A DNA stretch of 64,000 nt from Leptasterias polaris (GCA_037783415.1 JAZGTN010000009.1:13702001-13766000), one strand, 5' to 3'. Shown: positions 22,717-35,852, counted from the first letter of the stretch. The notes: generated by a model not told the origin, from the letters alone. Program-made: numbers and translations.

Positions 22717-24259
22717 GTGAGATTTTGTTGTTGTTTTGTTTATTGTCTGTTTGGTTTAATTGCAATCCTGCGGTGCAGCTCTGGATGCGCGTGTATAATC
22801 TAGCAACTAGTATGAAACGCGGCGCTTAATGGCTATACGTTTTCCACTATAATGACCTGTGGTTGTTGGTGGGTGCCACGGGAGAAAGAACGGGGTTTGT
22901 TAATTGCCGCATCCACCTGTTTGCCTGTTTTGTCTTTGATAATTGTAGATGATTGTGTTAAATCACTTCAAAGATGATTTCCGTAACGTAAATCAAACCC
23001 TCTACCCCTACCCATCTCAACCCAACCATTTTACAGAGGCTTGGAGTAACCAATTATTTAGTAACATTTATTTAGTGCGGCCATGTTGACTACCTCCCAT
23101 TCAAATCAATGTAATCAAACCGAGGCTGGAAGGACAAATAGTCTGGTTCTTTTTTGTATAATAACTATCAGCATCCATCCACTGCCATTGGATACAAGGA
23201 ACTTGACCAAAATGGTGGCAGCATAGTACAGATCTAGTAGTCTGGCACTGTTTAATAATAGAATGTAATCATCCACTGTGGTTGTCACTAAGATGGTTAA
23301 GCACACAGGAATATATTGGTTAGCAGTAAAGGTTACCCGCCAATTTACCATAATCACAGCTGGTAAGCTCAGCAACTTGCTTAGCATATCTTGATTAGAA
23401 GAGAATACCAGTCAGAAGCCATGCAACTGGTCCTCTGCTATTTTTCCTCCTCAGCAAATGAGTTTGCCATGCAACATGTCTATACTTAACATCTATAAGA
23501 GACCTGTCTAAAGTGAGTTACATGTGGCTGTGGCTGCGATAAGAATATTATAGCCGTACGACGTTGATTTGAAAAACGGCAATACGTTTATTTCCAGGAT
23601 AGTTTGGCGTTATGCTTTTAATCTACCCCATAACACCGTCCAGGAGTAACCCCCAAAACAAGTTCTCTGACCTTAGTCTAGACACCATCAGAGATTTTTT
23701 TATCATTTCTATTTATTTTATTCTTTTTTCTGTTGAATGCCATCCCTTCACCTCGCATTTTATGGTCAGGCGACGATCGGCAAGAAATATCTCAAGTGTA
23801 ATATAAATTAGAAAAGAGAGAGAGAATGAAAAAAAGCAGGTGATTTTATCCATCCGACGATGACACCATACACACAAGGATTCCCCCTTTTAGCGAAACT
23901 GGCGACAGACCATAAGTAACTCTTCCAGGCAGGCAGTGAGATAGCTTTCCCGAGTTCGCCCTTTGGTGATGATCGCCGGGCCGCTAAACCGGAACGTTTT
24001 TTTTCGGCAATGAAATTTGTACTAAAAGCTACGGTCTCTTTCAAATTCGCTCAATCTGAAAATTCCTAACAATATGTTCTTCATCTTTCATAAAGTCAAT
24101 TTGGTTGACATACCTTCTTTTTATAAAGAAACTTGTAATTAGGGTGACTTTCAATAAGAGCGTTGTTCAACTGCGTGTTTTTGCTTCACTGCTTTGCGCT
24201 CTTCCTTGCAATGAAGCCGGCGTTTTGTCTACTTTTCTCTCACGGTTGTGTTGACGGAA

Positions 24260-25090
24260 TTGTGCGGAGTTCAAAGGCATGCACGGTTCCGGCATAGTGG
24301 GGAAAATGTGTGAGTTTTTCGATCAACTGCAGCTAATGGCGCTGCAACTTCATTCATTGATGATGGTACCAAGGCTATGGGGCCTGATTGGATTTGCTGC
24401 ACGGTAATTGCCCGGATTTCGTTTCGAGCCCAGGCCCCGGCCCTCGGACGAGTGCCACTACGCCTGTGATTGTAAATGCAATATTGATTTTCGCTGGCCG
24501 ATCGCGACGAAACAACAAGAGTCGGGGGGAAATGGTCCTTTGTGTCCAGATCTCCCGTTATGAATTTCTGCCTGTCATGCAGGTGTTTTTTTCGGCTGCA
24601 TCTCCCACTCTCGATTCCCTGATTTGCCATCAGCCACCGTCGATTGGTCTAAAATTTCCACATCCTGTGCGCAACTATCAATTTTCACATGAATTTAAAA
24701 TTGGTGCCGGCGGATGCTGCTCGCAAGCACTGCCCGCCCGCTACCGCTCCCTACCTTCGTTGAAAGTTGATCCCCATAATGACGGGCTGTGTTGATTCAT
24801 AGCCTTATCCACGCTGGATAACGTCCCCCTGAAACAACCCCATCACGGAGGAGCTCCCACCCTGACCAAAAGAGGAAGAAGGGGAAGAGGAGAGAGTGAG
24901 AAGGGGGGGACATAGAAAAATCCATTGCACCAGTGTTAATTGTGTTCTTCCGTTCTCGACGTGCCGGCCAATATTCGGACACGTGTCAGGCCAATTCCGA
25001 ACGGCCGCTGCGCCGACACTGAATCCCGGCCGAGAACAACCGATAGAAAGTCATTGAGGGCCTCGGTGACAGTGCGTCGATGATCGGGCA
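24260..25090. other. GC-richer island in the large intron
   Basis: About 0.8 kb with CpG-containing, unique-looking sequence (for example CCCAGGCCCCGGCCCTCGG near 24430 and CCGGCCGAGAACAACCG near 25027) inside an AT-rich intron. ORFs of 135 codons (+) and 119 codons (-) overlap here but resemble no protein family and lack splice context. Best explained as a conserved non-coding or regulatory region; this is inference. Confidence 0.35.
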
Positions 25091-25904
25091 AACCTTGCCC
25101 GGCCATTCATATCCCTTGGATAATTGGTAAATCAAAGAGAGAAGGGTGAACCATCAGGTTTGTGCCTCTCTCTTCTTCGGCGGTTTATTGGGACACGTGG
25201 GGAGGGCAAAACCGCACACACGTGTGCCTCTGAGGCGGACGAGGTACGGAGCTAAAGAATACAACCCCGGGGGCAGAGAGGCTCATGAATTATGCATCAC
25301 ACGTAGAGAAAAGAGAAAGACAAGTATAACACGACGATGAAAGAATTGACGTGATTATCCATCCATCCATTATAGTCCGTCACCTATGACCACTCTGTTT
25401 GGCTGTCTGTTCGTCCGTCCCTTTGGCCTTTTGATACATAATCCTTGCACGCTCCCAATTTCACCTTCAACACAACTGAAGCCAAATCCCTTCCAAACAC
25501 GACACCTGTGGTCATTGTACACAAACGTACGACAACTGTATCAGGATTTGATAATTTTGATAGGAGAGAAACCCACAATGTAACCCTAATAAAAACTTTT
25601 CCAAGAAAATTGACACATGACAGGTTGGCTGGATTTGTTATGAGTATCAGCATTTTTGTTTATGTCTATAGCAATATCACCCTTTTTAAATGGATTGACA
25701 CGGGAGTCAGCTTTGTGTTGTTGACGCACTGAGATTTGCTCATTGTGAGATACAGCTCATTCCCAAAGGGAGGGGACCATTTGCCAGTTGGCTGAACAGC
25801 GTCAGTTCAAGATTATCAACACATAAAATATGGTTTTAAAATAATAAATAATTAACCATCCAGAGGGCGCGCTTTGATCGCTCTCACACCCCCAGATCCG
25901 CTAC

Positions 25905-26079
25905 GGGTGTTATGGTTAGGTTTATGGTTATGGTTAAGGTATAGGGTTGGGTTAAAGTTAGTAGGGATTAGGGTTTAGGGTAAGGGTTTATGTTTTAGGG
26001 TTAAGGTTGGGGTTTGTGGTTAGGGGTTAGAGCTTAGGGTTTGCGGTTAGGGTTTAGGGCTAGAGTTAGGGTTTGTGCA
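25905..26079 (+). repeat. Degenerate telomere-like repeat (TTAGGG-related)
   Basis: About 175 bp of repeated GGTTAGGGTTTAGGG-like units with many variants (GGTTATGGTTAAGG, GGGTTGGG). It is G-rich on the + strand. The vertebrate and echinoderm telomere unit is TTAGGG (established). The array is too degenerate to be a functional telomere and looks like an interstitial relic. Confidence 0.85.
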
Positions 26080-26849
26080 CACCTTCAAATCGTTTAGCTA
26101 CCACAACACACTGTAAACCTATGCATGCGTCTGTTTCTTGACTTCTTACAAACATTTAAAACATGTTTGTAAAGTTGACTACTCATCGTTTCACACTTGC
26201 CTTGGAAGATTTGGGAAAAATCCATGGATCCGCTTTGAAAAAATAGTATAACAATAATTCTTATAATTGTTGTTAAATAATTATTTTAGCTCCTCTGCGA
26301 TGCACGAACATTTTCAAACACTATAGGCATACGTGTGTGATGGAAGAACTTCCACATGACGTTATTCTCTATTTCCAAATATGCACCCACATTATTTCCC
26401 ATGTCTGATATACCAAGGGAAGTGCGAATTGTGATTCTATATTATGGTCACACTATAGTCACTTGTCCCATGACACCCAGCACATCAACAACGGCACCAT
26501 CTCCATGCATGTGGTTTTAGCGCGAAGCAAAACTTCACAGGTAAATTAAACGGTGTACAAACTTTCTGATCCTGGTCCAAACCCAATATATTATTAAGCC
26601 AATGGCAGTGGAGAACTATCTAGCTGGAGGTGACGTGGTACCACGTGAAAGATAAAATCATAAATATTCATTTTTGTGTGGAGGTTTATCCATACAGCAA
26701 TGCCTCGAGATTTTACCAGCAAAATATTATGTCTACGTCTTACATCCCAACCGTTATAACGTAGTTTGAAAACTTATTATTCCATTGTATTATTATGAAA
26801 TCAAAAGATTTGTCAATTTGCCTTTATTAAACCCTCAAATTCTCATTCC

Positions 26850-26910
26850 AAGCGAACCAGTGGTTAGATTACTGGACTTGCAATAAGGTTGTGGGCTCGA
26901 ATCCCACAAA
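26850..26910 (+). repeat. tRNA-derived fragment (SINE relic)
   Basis: Contains an A-box-like CAGTGGTTAGATTACTGG and a perfect T-arm, GTGGGCTCGAATCCCAC (5-bp stem, 7-nt loop). The acceptor stem does not pair, so it is not a working tRNA gene. It lies just before the MITE at 26938. Confidence 0.5.
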
Positions 26911-26937
26911 GCTAACTGCGTATTTCACAATGACTAT

Positions 26938-27110
26938 TAGACCTTATGCATTGACGTCACCAAGCCGCCATCTTAGAGGTAAACTGATGATGAAACAATG
27001 GAAACGCGCTGATTTGTACGCGCGGCGCACAGGACTGACCAATGAACATCTTCCTTTTGACCTCTAGGTGAGGGCGCCCTACTCAAGTGACGTCATATGC
27101 ATAAGGTCTA
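26938..27110. mobile_element. MITE-like element F, copy 2 (complete)
   Basis: 173 bp bounded by TAGACCTTATGCATTGACGT on the left and TGACGTCATATGCATAAGGT then CTA on the right; the ends are inverted repeats with TA at both borders. The interior has GCCGCCATCTTAG (a YY1-type core), ACGCGCGGCGCACAGGAC and GAGGGCGCCCT. The copy at 9093-9252 differs by about four bases. No ORF. Ends of this form suggest mobilisation by a Tc1/mariner-type transposase elsewhere in the genome (inference). Confidence 0.88.
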
Positions 27111-27185
27111 TAAGTTAGTTACTGAATCACAATCTATTGGTTTGTGTAATTTATAATCATAGACGTTAAACCAATATTGGTAAGA

Positions 27186-27335
27186 GAGAGATTGGCCTTT
27201 GCCAGTTTTGTATTTATATCCCCTTGTGGGAGTTTGCAGACTTCCATCGACGGGAAGATCATCTAAAAAATATATATATAATAATAAAGTAAACGAACAA
27301 ACAAACAAACAAACAAACAAACAACCCAACAAACA
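27186..27335 (+). repeat. Dispersed repeat family J with (AAAC)n tail, copy 1
   Basis: Blocks GAGAGATTGGCCTTTGCCAG, TATATCCCCTTGTGGGAG and CGACGGGAAGATCATCT lead into an ACAAACAAAC array. The same order occurs at 35853-35990. The simple-repeat tail suggests a retroposed (SINE-like) element. Confidence 0.65.
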
Positions 27336-28379
27336 AACCTTACGCGGCAAAAGGATTCGTCCTCGTACGAATTCGGACTGCTATTTGGACTTTCCAATAA
27401 CATTGAGACTGGCTAATATACAGTGAATCATAGAACGTCCATGGAGGGATTCGAACCTTGTGAGTTGATTTGACAGCCTTACTGTATAACACCCCCACCC
27501 CCTCCCTTCTCTATCGCTTCGCGTCCAAACATCGTCCCTATGTCAACGTCCGTACTCCACCGTTTTCGCATCGTTTCACAATCGCACATCCCTCTCTTCC
27601 CGGTCCCACTTTCATTTAAGTCGTGAACTCTTCGTCCTTCTCTTTCACCCTTCTCCTTCACTTGAACCTCTCTCCGTATCTCCCATTCCTCCTTTGCCCT
27701 ATCATATCTACCGAAGTCTCATCTTCACTCACGCACCTCTCCCCACAATCGCCCGCACCTTTGTCGAACTGGAACAGCCTCCAGCGAAATTGGCTTGTTT
27801 CTTTTGGGTACGCTACGTTGTCCAATAAAGCCCGTCCATAAAAACAAAATATACACACTCATTGTGCGCTGCCGCGCGGTCGAACCCTTTTTCGTGTTCT
27901 TCAAAACTCAGTCACATGATTGTAACTCGAGGCCATGCCTTGATTGGCTAATGGACACCATTAGGCAACCCTTTGTGTTCAGATTTGGGACGAGTGGTTC
28001 CATTTGTCACAGAGATAGGTAGAGAGAGGGTGAGAGAATCTATATAAACCAGGCTTGAAATTCACCCAGGATGTGTTTTTTATGTCCACGATCTTGATTG
28101 GATCATTTTAATAGTGGGGACACCACGGGAACCAGGTCGGTTGAACCAATCATTAGACCGCTCTAATTTGATTCCAGGGTCGATTTTCCCCGATGTAATG
28201 CGACGTTATTGATGTTATTAGAATCAAATTCTATCGTTAGTTACCAACATGTTAAAGTCAAGAATAAAAGCAAGGAAGATTTTTTCTAGATAAAGAAAAA
28301 AATATATAGGCCTATACAAATAATAAAATTAATGATTGCTGAAGATTTTTCTTTTAAAAATATTTTGCGGGGTTCTTTT

Positions 28380-29290
28380 GTGAACAAGCGCGCATGCGAG
28401 TTCCTGGTTCACTATAACACGGCAGGGAGTCATTTGTGGATGACGAAACGTACTCGTGCGAGAACAAAACGAAGGCGAATGGCGCTCAAATCAAGCGTGC
28501 CTGCACCATTGACACTCACGGGCAATATTATTCAATGCAGTTTATACCATGCTGACTTTTATTCGGGAGTCTATTGCCTTCTTCGCTCGCTCGCTCGCGC
28601 TGGAGTTGAATGTCTCATTATCTAGCCACTAAAGCCCCAAGAAACGAATATTGGCTTCCAGAAGGATATTTATGTTCCGATAGCCAACACATATACCGCA
28701 GGCGGTTTTATTACAACCCCGGCCGACCGCTCTCGGTGTCTGCGCAGATTGCCGGTGAAAAGCTCGCGATCGGAGCTGGCAATCGCAGGAAGAAGGCTCG
28801 TCAAATCGGGAAATGTTGAAGAGAGTGGGAAAGGAAGGAAGCTCGTCGTGGAATTAATTGCGGAGAAATCTGCCTCTTCCTCGATCAGCGACGTGCTGCG
28901 AGCTACATCTCCTCTCGCTCCAGTGCGCGGCGCACGCGCGCAGGCTAGACAGGCATCCAAGACAGACGGGCGCATGCGCACTCATAAAACCGTCCTCGTT
29001 CAAGTATTGTCAAAATATAATTAAAATAAACGGCCGGGTAATGGACGCAAATAAAAAACAAGAACTTCTAAGAAATTCGATCACGTAGCCGGGGTTTGTT
29101 GGGATGATAAGTTTGATAGCTTTATTGAAGTGGAGCGGGACTGTCCTCTCTCTTTTTTGTAAACTAGCGCCGCTCACCTCCGAGGAGACTCGGCCGGGCA
29201 ATTTTTTTTAATTAATGGTGATTCGCCGGGAAGAGGTTTTGAGTAGCAATTTCTGGTCCGGAGCGGGGAATGTGATAATCTATTGTTTGG
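28380..29290. other. CpG-rich island in the large intron
   Basis: About 0.9 kb with dense CpG and GCGC motifs (GCTCGCTCGCTCGCGC near 28584; GTGCGCGGCGCACGCGCGC near 28924) in an otherwise AT-rich intron. Overlapping ORFs on both strands (76-103 codons) resemble no family. It could be an internal promoter or enhancer; there is no TATA element I would defend. Confidence 0.35.
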
Positions 29291-31555
29291 ACTGTCTCTC
29301 TCAGTCAGTGCAAGTGCTTATAAAAGACGGGAGAGAGGTAGAGAGGGTACGAGAAAGTCGGCGTTAAAGAGAGATAGTAGGAAGAAGAGTAGAATAATAT
29401 ATCGGGGAATTCTTAAGACATCAACGAGCCTGCATACGAACTTCCTGTTGCTTGTCCCCCTCTCCCCCCGTCCTCTCGTTTATTATCATTTTTCTCAACG
29501 TCAACCCCATGTTTCGGAATGATTAATAGCACAACTAACGAGTTTAATATGATGGTCATTACGTGGCTGGCAAGCCTCACAAATCTCCGCCGCGCAAACA
29601 TGAAAACTCGACCCTGCAAACTGGCGAGAGGTTTTTGCTCCTTATAAAAAAAACCGGTGAGGAGATAGAAATCCAGGGTGGACTTCAGAAGTATTTTTGA
29701 AACATCACGTCGCGTTCCTTGTTTATAACGCAGTGTTGCTAATAATGTGTTCCATGATTGCAACTGTATCCTGTTTTCATTTGAACGTTTTTTGTTGTTG
29801 GTGAACTTTCGATAATATGGTGGGCAAAAGTTGACAACATTTCATCAATATCTTCGTGAACTTTAAATGGAAGTATTATCGTCTTCATGGGGAAAAGTGA
29901 AATGAGTATCCCCCTTACCTTTGCAAGAAACACAGCATACAATAAATTTGGGAAATCTCATCAAATTTGGTGGTCAACTATTTAGTGACCAAATTAGCAA
30001 ATAAAGTACAAACTTAAAAACAAAGCAGTCTTTATTTGTTGGCAAAGATTTTGAGACAATTATTGAACTATTAAGTTGTTTATGAACTGTGGGAGAGTGG
30101 CCGTCTGCAACTGATAATTTCTTTACTTTGACGGTATTTCAGACTGATAGAGGGTTGGTACTGGAATAAATTTTACATTAATGGAGCTTTCAGATTTTTT
30201 ATTTAAATTTTTATTTTTTTCCCCCCGATAATTGCCGATCCTGTACTTTGCCTGTAAAGATGTAAGCTATCCACGGCACATCGTATAATTATAATATAAC
30301 TATCATCGTGTAAGGCTTACGATGATACTTCTATAATCAAGAGGCCAGATTTAAAAAAATGAGCACCCAAGGCCACGGTGACAAAAAGATCAGCATTACG
30401 CAAAGTATCTCATAGTTTAAATCCAAGAAGTCTTTTATAAAGTGACTCCACGAAGCTTTGACAGAGGCTAGTGGAAATTAGCTGTTTCTTTTTTATACCC
30501 AACAACCTTTAATCAATTCGTCATTATTTTAAATCAATTAATTTAATGCCGTGGTACAAGGTAGTTACTTTAAAGGTATCGTTTGTTAATGTAACTCTAC
30601 ATTATACACATAAAAATTGAAAGCTCAAATTACCTTAAATCGCAACCCCAAAATAGAAAATAAAATTTGAACAGATTAATCAAATATTTTTTAGCCGAAC
30701 AGTTGAGGACCACTATCATCGGCAGACCGTCTCTTGTATTTAAATTTGACATTAATCCCTCCAAACGATCACCTTTTAATGAAAAAATGGAGCAATTTAC
30801 AAAATAATGAGAGTTGCTTATCTGGTGCATGGCTGTGCCTCATGGGCCCCTGGGCCGCTGATCAGTGAGATGTGCCGCTTATCACGGTCTGCCGAGTGAC
30901 GCTCAAGAAGTCTAGTAGGTGTTTTGCCTACAGAGGCGTCCACGGCTGTTCTGTGTCTCAAAATTGTTTATTATATTTTTTTTTTTTACAACTTCGGGTA
31001 AAATGTAAAGAAGATTTAAAACAAAAAATAGTAACAAATAATAAATTAAATAAGTTCCCAGATTTGTTGTTTAACCGTCGTTAGAATAAACCATGCCCGA
31101 TAATTTCCCCATACTTTAACACACAATTTTCATTGTGGACAGAGTGACCCCCCCCCAAAAAAAAAAACACAACAACAATAAAGAATAATTGAAGAAGAAG
31201 AAAAAACTATTTATTATAATAATAATAATAAATAATTAAATGTATAAAAAAAAAAATAAAAAAAAATATATATTATACAAATGAATAAATGAGTAAATAA
31301 ACGATTGAATAAATAGCAATCAAAAAGGCCTCCAAGGAATTTCTGATATTTCAAGCACTTATGTAGACATAATAGGGTACAAATCATGGCCCATATCGAG
31401 CACCAGTTGCGCTCGGAAGTTAAAGAGCCATGTACCTTTAGGTATTATGTTTCAATAACTTGGATCGCAAAGCCAAGACGACTACCAGTGTAAAAAATTA
31501 CTTTGGTATTTCACATTGGTTGAGTTACTAGTATTAGCTGTGTGCAAAACCTATG

Positions 31556-31767
31556 CGTTGGTACGGAGCTCTGGAAGTGCCATCCGACATGTTGAGATCC
31601 TGACATAATTATCTCCGGATGACGACATCTTAAACGCAAATAAGTCGACATACCGAGATAATTATGTCGGGATGTCGACTTATTTGCGTTTAGGATGTCG
31701 TCATCCTGAGATAATTATGTCAGGATCTCAACATGTCGGATGGCACTTCCAGAGCTCCGTACGTTGG
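31556..31767. mobile_element. Near-perfect foldback element with 6-bp target duplication
   Basis: Arms 31561-31651 and 31672-31762 (91 nt each) are reverse complements with two mismatches, around a 20-nt spacer. The element reads TACGGAGCTCTGGAAGTGCC at one end and its complement at the other. Direct CGTTGG copies at 31556-31561 and 31762-31767 flank it, as expected of a target-site duplication. A GAGATAATTATGTC(A/G)GGAT motif occurs repeatedly inside. No ORF. Confidence 0.9.
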
Positions 31768-32376
31768 CATCAGATTGTCAGAAACTCATCCACATTTTAT
31801 TAATATTATTGATATTCGAAAAACAATTGTTGTGTTAAACCCAATTGACCTAATACACACACAAAGCGAATCACGAGTTGGGTTACATGAAGAATAAGAA
31901 AAGTATTCATATTCATCGTGTTCATCATGTCATTTAGTCAAATTGGCAATTTTTCTTGAATGTGCCAGTTTTAAAGCAACATCAAGAACCGACTCTTCCT
32001 CGATATGCGTACATAAAACAGTCGTCGAAGACATCTGAAGAGTTCAAAACGGTTCCCGCATAATACAAGATGGCAATCGCAGCGCGCCCGTGAGGTGAAT
32101 GGGATCTAATAAGGTTCTATAACGATTATGGTTGTAGCTAGAAAGCCATTTACTGCACGTTATTAGATTCTGTGCTGCCGGTGTTGCAGCCATGTTTATC
32201 TGCTAATGTTGTGACAGGGTTAGTCTCGTTATGGGAAACGCTGGGGATGGAGTCACGAACAAAATACGCGTATAGCAGACGAAGAAAGACAGTTTTGTGG
32301 GGTGGAGGAAGGGATGAGGAAATACCAAAGGAAGGATTGTCTATTGGATTGGATTTAATGTGGTGTTTGTCGGGGA

Positions 32377-32393
32377 GGGGGGGGGGGGGGGGG
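32377..32393 (+). repeat. Poly-G tract (17 G)
   Basis: Seventeen consecutive G, with further G4-G5 runs on both sides up to about 32420. The whole stretch is a strong G-quadruplex candidate. Confidence 0.95.
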
Positions 32394-32554
32394 TGGGGGT
32401 AGAGGTCGGGAGGGGAGGGGTGGATCAGCAGGTTTGTCCTTACAATGGTTTTGAAATGGTGATGGGAAAGAATTTTTGAAATTTAGGGTAACGTGTACTA
32501 CCATGGTGGGCTTTTCTTTTACGGTCGCATTTTCACAACTAAAGGTGGCTTTTA

Positions 32555-32959
32555 TAAAGGGAAGGTACGTTTGGTTATCATTCTTACAAATAATGGCAAC
32601 AAAAACTTACTAGTTAGAAGTACAGCAGCTTTCGATAGTATAAAGCATTTTGAGAAACATCTCACTTCGAAGTAATGTGGTTATGTAAAAAAAAAAATTA
32701 AAAAATCAGTTGTTATGCTCCAAAATTTGAATCTGAGAAACGTTATTGTCAGATACGTTTCTCAGATTGTGCATTCCTGTTACGGATTAGTCTTCCTGCT
32801 TGGACATTCACTCCGGATTTTCGGCCATAAATATCTCAAAAACGCGACCACCTTTTGAAGCGAAATTTTCACTGGTTAGTTTTGCTGTTATATATCTACA
32901 TTTATATGGGATTAAAACAATCGAGCGGTTCCAAAAACAAAAGGTATACTTTGCCTTTA
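32555..32959 (+). repeat. Dispersed repeat family C, copy 2
   Basis: The fullest copy of the family: TAAAGGGAAGGTACGTTTGG at the start, a perfect internal hairpin (AATCTGAGAAACGT and ACGTTTCTCAGATT, about 32730-32768), TATCTCAAAAACGCGACCAC, and an inverted TTTGCCTTTA end. The weakly inverted TAAAGG ends suggest a DNA-transposon derivative. Confidence 0.82.
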
Positions 32960-33292
32960 AATGAAAAGGGTATCGACATGTATTCCAGATTCTACCAACT
33001 GTACCAAAATCACTGATAGGCCTATATCAATGGTAGCTACCTCAAAGCAAGAAGGAACAGGCCAAATCATCCATGATAATTTGAAAAGGGTTTACATGAT
33101 GTTTTTATCAAGAGCACATTAAAATGCAGGCCTGAAGCCGTGTTATACATGGTCAGCATACTCATGGCCTCACATACGAAATGACATTCAATATTTGTAG
33201 ACAAAACAAACTGTATGTAATGACTAATGCTTGATGGAACGGTTGTGAATGAGATCCATGCATGTAGCCAGGACTTTTATGTTTATTCCCCA

Positions 33293-33660
33293 TTATGTAC
33301 CTAAATGTCTGGCTACTTTTAAGTGCAGGGTTTCGGCTACATTTAGATCCGGGAAATATGTTCAAAGTTGAGTCGAAATTTCGGTTAGGACTACTTTATC
33401 ATAGGTACAAGGATTGAGTCTACATCTAAGGCTGGGGCTACATTTAAGTGCGGGCAAAATTAGGTCCGGCCTTCATAAGTACACGGGTTGAGTCTAGGCT
33501 GGGCTATATTTAGGTCCGGGAAAAAATGGGTCCGGACTACATAGGTAAAAGCTTGGGTCTACATTCAAGGCTGGGCTACATTTAAATCTGGGCAAAATGA
33601 AGTCCGGACTACATTTAGTTCCGGGCAACGGTCCGAAGTTCAGCCGAAATTTCGGTTTTG
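33293..33660 (+). repeat. Degenerate tandem repeat (65-72 bp unit)
   Basis: Repeated motif GGCT(G)GGGCTACATTTAAG followed by GGGCAAAAT and GGTCCGGACTACAT, with successive GGCTGGG occurrences near 33431, 33497 and 33569. A TCGAAATTTCGGTT-like motif borders both sides (about 33374 and 33645). Units have diverged. Confidence 0.75.
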
Positions 33661-35852
33661 CCTCCTTGTTTTGTGGACGCACAGTGATGTAACGATATAT
33701 TATTGCTGTCACGTTCATCATTATGAACAGTAGAACAAAATTAAGGGAATCAAATATGTTTCAAATCAGTATTTTAATAGAAGTTTATGTTGTCATTGTT
33801 TAATACTAATAGCCTTCGAGAAAGACTCTGCTTATTTATTGGCTCGAACAGTCAGGCCACTAACCATTTTTTGCATGTAATAAAAATAAGTGTATGTTTT
33901 ATTCGGATTACTTTTTGACTTGGAGTCATTTTGAACGAGGAGTTACGGGCGGCTTTACACAAAAGATCATAAATGAACAAAACAAGAAAGAGCATACAAT
34001 GACATAAAAACGCACTCCCATTTCCCCTCCAGGAGCATCTTCCTGTACATATAAAATATTCTAAGAACGTCAACTTTTTTCCCGTGTAACTCAAACCCCT
34101 GCTCCACTAAACATGGGGTCTGTTTCATAGTGTTGTCAAATGATTTACAAGTATCCCTGCAGGCTACGGCGTAAGGCGTTTCCACTGTATGTCACAGGGA
34201 CACGCTCGCTTCCTCGCCGTCAGATGAGCAATAACCCCTCTCCCCACCGTTTCTCTCTGTCTCTCTCTCGCCACTAGTGACACCTAAGTTCATCAAAGTA
34301 GAAATTCAAGTTGCTAAGCATTGCCAATTTTGCTTAGCTGAAACAGCTTAATACTGGCCATAGTGTCGAATACATGGAATTCATTGCGAGTGAAGTTACC
34401 AATACCATTAAGTAAGAAAATAAATATGAAAAGCCTTATGTCGGTCCGTGCATGGATTATCAGGGAGCCCACCTAAACATCTTCCTCTATCTTTGAATAA
34501 TCTCTAAAGTGTTTAAAGCAATCACTGCTCTTTCGCCATCTTTCGTCATTTTGTAAAGCCAGTGAATTGTACATTTCATCAAGATGGTACATTTTTTGTA
34601 CAAATAATGCTATTTTTTTATTATTAATAAACGCTGCCTTTACCCGGCCAAGATAACAAAATATGATTTAAAAGAAGGCGATATTGTAATTATCAGCTAT
34701 TATTCATGCGGCGCTAAATGAAAATATCACATCGCCTTGGGGTTTGAAACGGCCAAATGGACGCACGGCGTACACACTTAGGAAAAACAGACGGTCCAAG
34801 TCGCTTTGGGCGGGAGGCAAATATACGCTGAATCCTCTGCGGAGAGCTAATAGTCCTGTTTGGCGTGCATAGCTAAGGGTTGTCATTACCTCAGTGGTAT
34901 GACTAGCTTTACTTTAGATGTCAGCAAGCATATGTTCTCGATCCGCTGGAGCTGTTAATAACAACAACGTATGGTTATCATGGGGTTGGGGGAAAAGGGA
35001 AGGGGGTACAAATGCAGGATTTAGTGTGTGTATATACGTTTAGCCAGTCTAGGAGTGTGTGTTGGCTCGACGAAAACACTATTACAGTCATGTGCAGTGT
35101 TTACCGAACGGGGTTATGAATAATGGTGAAATCAAGGGGTGTAGAGAAGCGGGTTTAATTTTGTCGCGGTGGATGTCTAGGCTGGATTGGATTGCGCGTT
35201 GTGATCGAAACATACGTTTGCTGCTTGCTGTGGTCGGGTCTTTTGTTATGATACGGACTGTACTAACAGACCACAGTCCCCCTAACCACATAATTTTAAG
35301 TGCCGATTTCTGGCGCGCATTAAAACATTCAAATCATTGAAATGCTTATTAAATGTGTCGCCATTTTGAAAATCGTAACTGAATTAAAGATGCACCATGT
35401 TAAAGAAAATTCCCGAATTTTCTTAAAATGAAGTTTACACTCAATCATGATTTGCAGTCCCTTGTTTTTGAATGTCAAAGATACATCTTTCAGCGAACTT
35501 TGAAATAATTATTTTTAGTAATTTTATCCACCAAATAAAATTGTATTCCTTAGTCGATATCACAAATGCGAAATAATTTATTGACTTTTGGCAGCAGTGA
35601 CATCAGTTTGTTCGAACGGCATTCGGGTTAGTTGGGTTACCATTACGTAATCTAAATTAGATGCCATGGTTGTTGCTCGTCGTTGAGAAACGCGACGGGA
35701 GCCGTAGTCTACAAATTAGTATTGTAATGTGTTCTCCGAACTTATGAACTTTGCAGTGATTAATTAATAATAACTTGTGATTGTCAGTACCAATTGTCTT
35801 GAAGCATAAATATACACGAATCGAACAACTTAAAGGTGCAAGAACCGATGTA

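Noticed and set aside
25905..26079. Chromosome end or assembly break
   Set aside because: Units are degenerate and unique sequence continues on both sides, with the erg exons spanning it.
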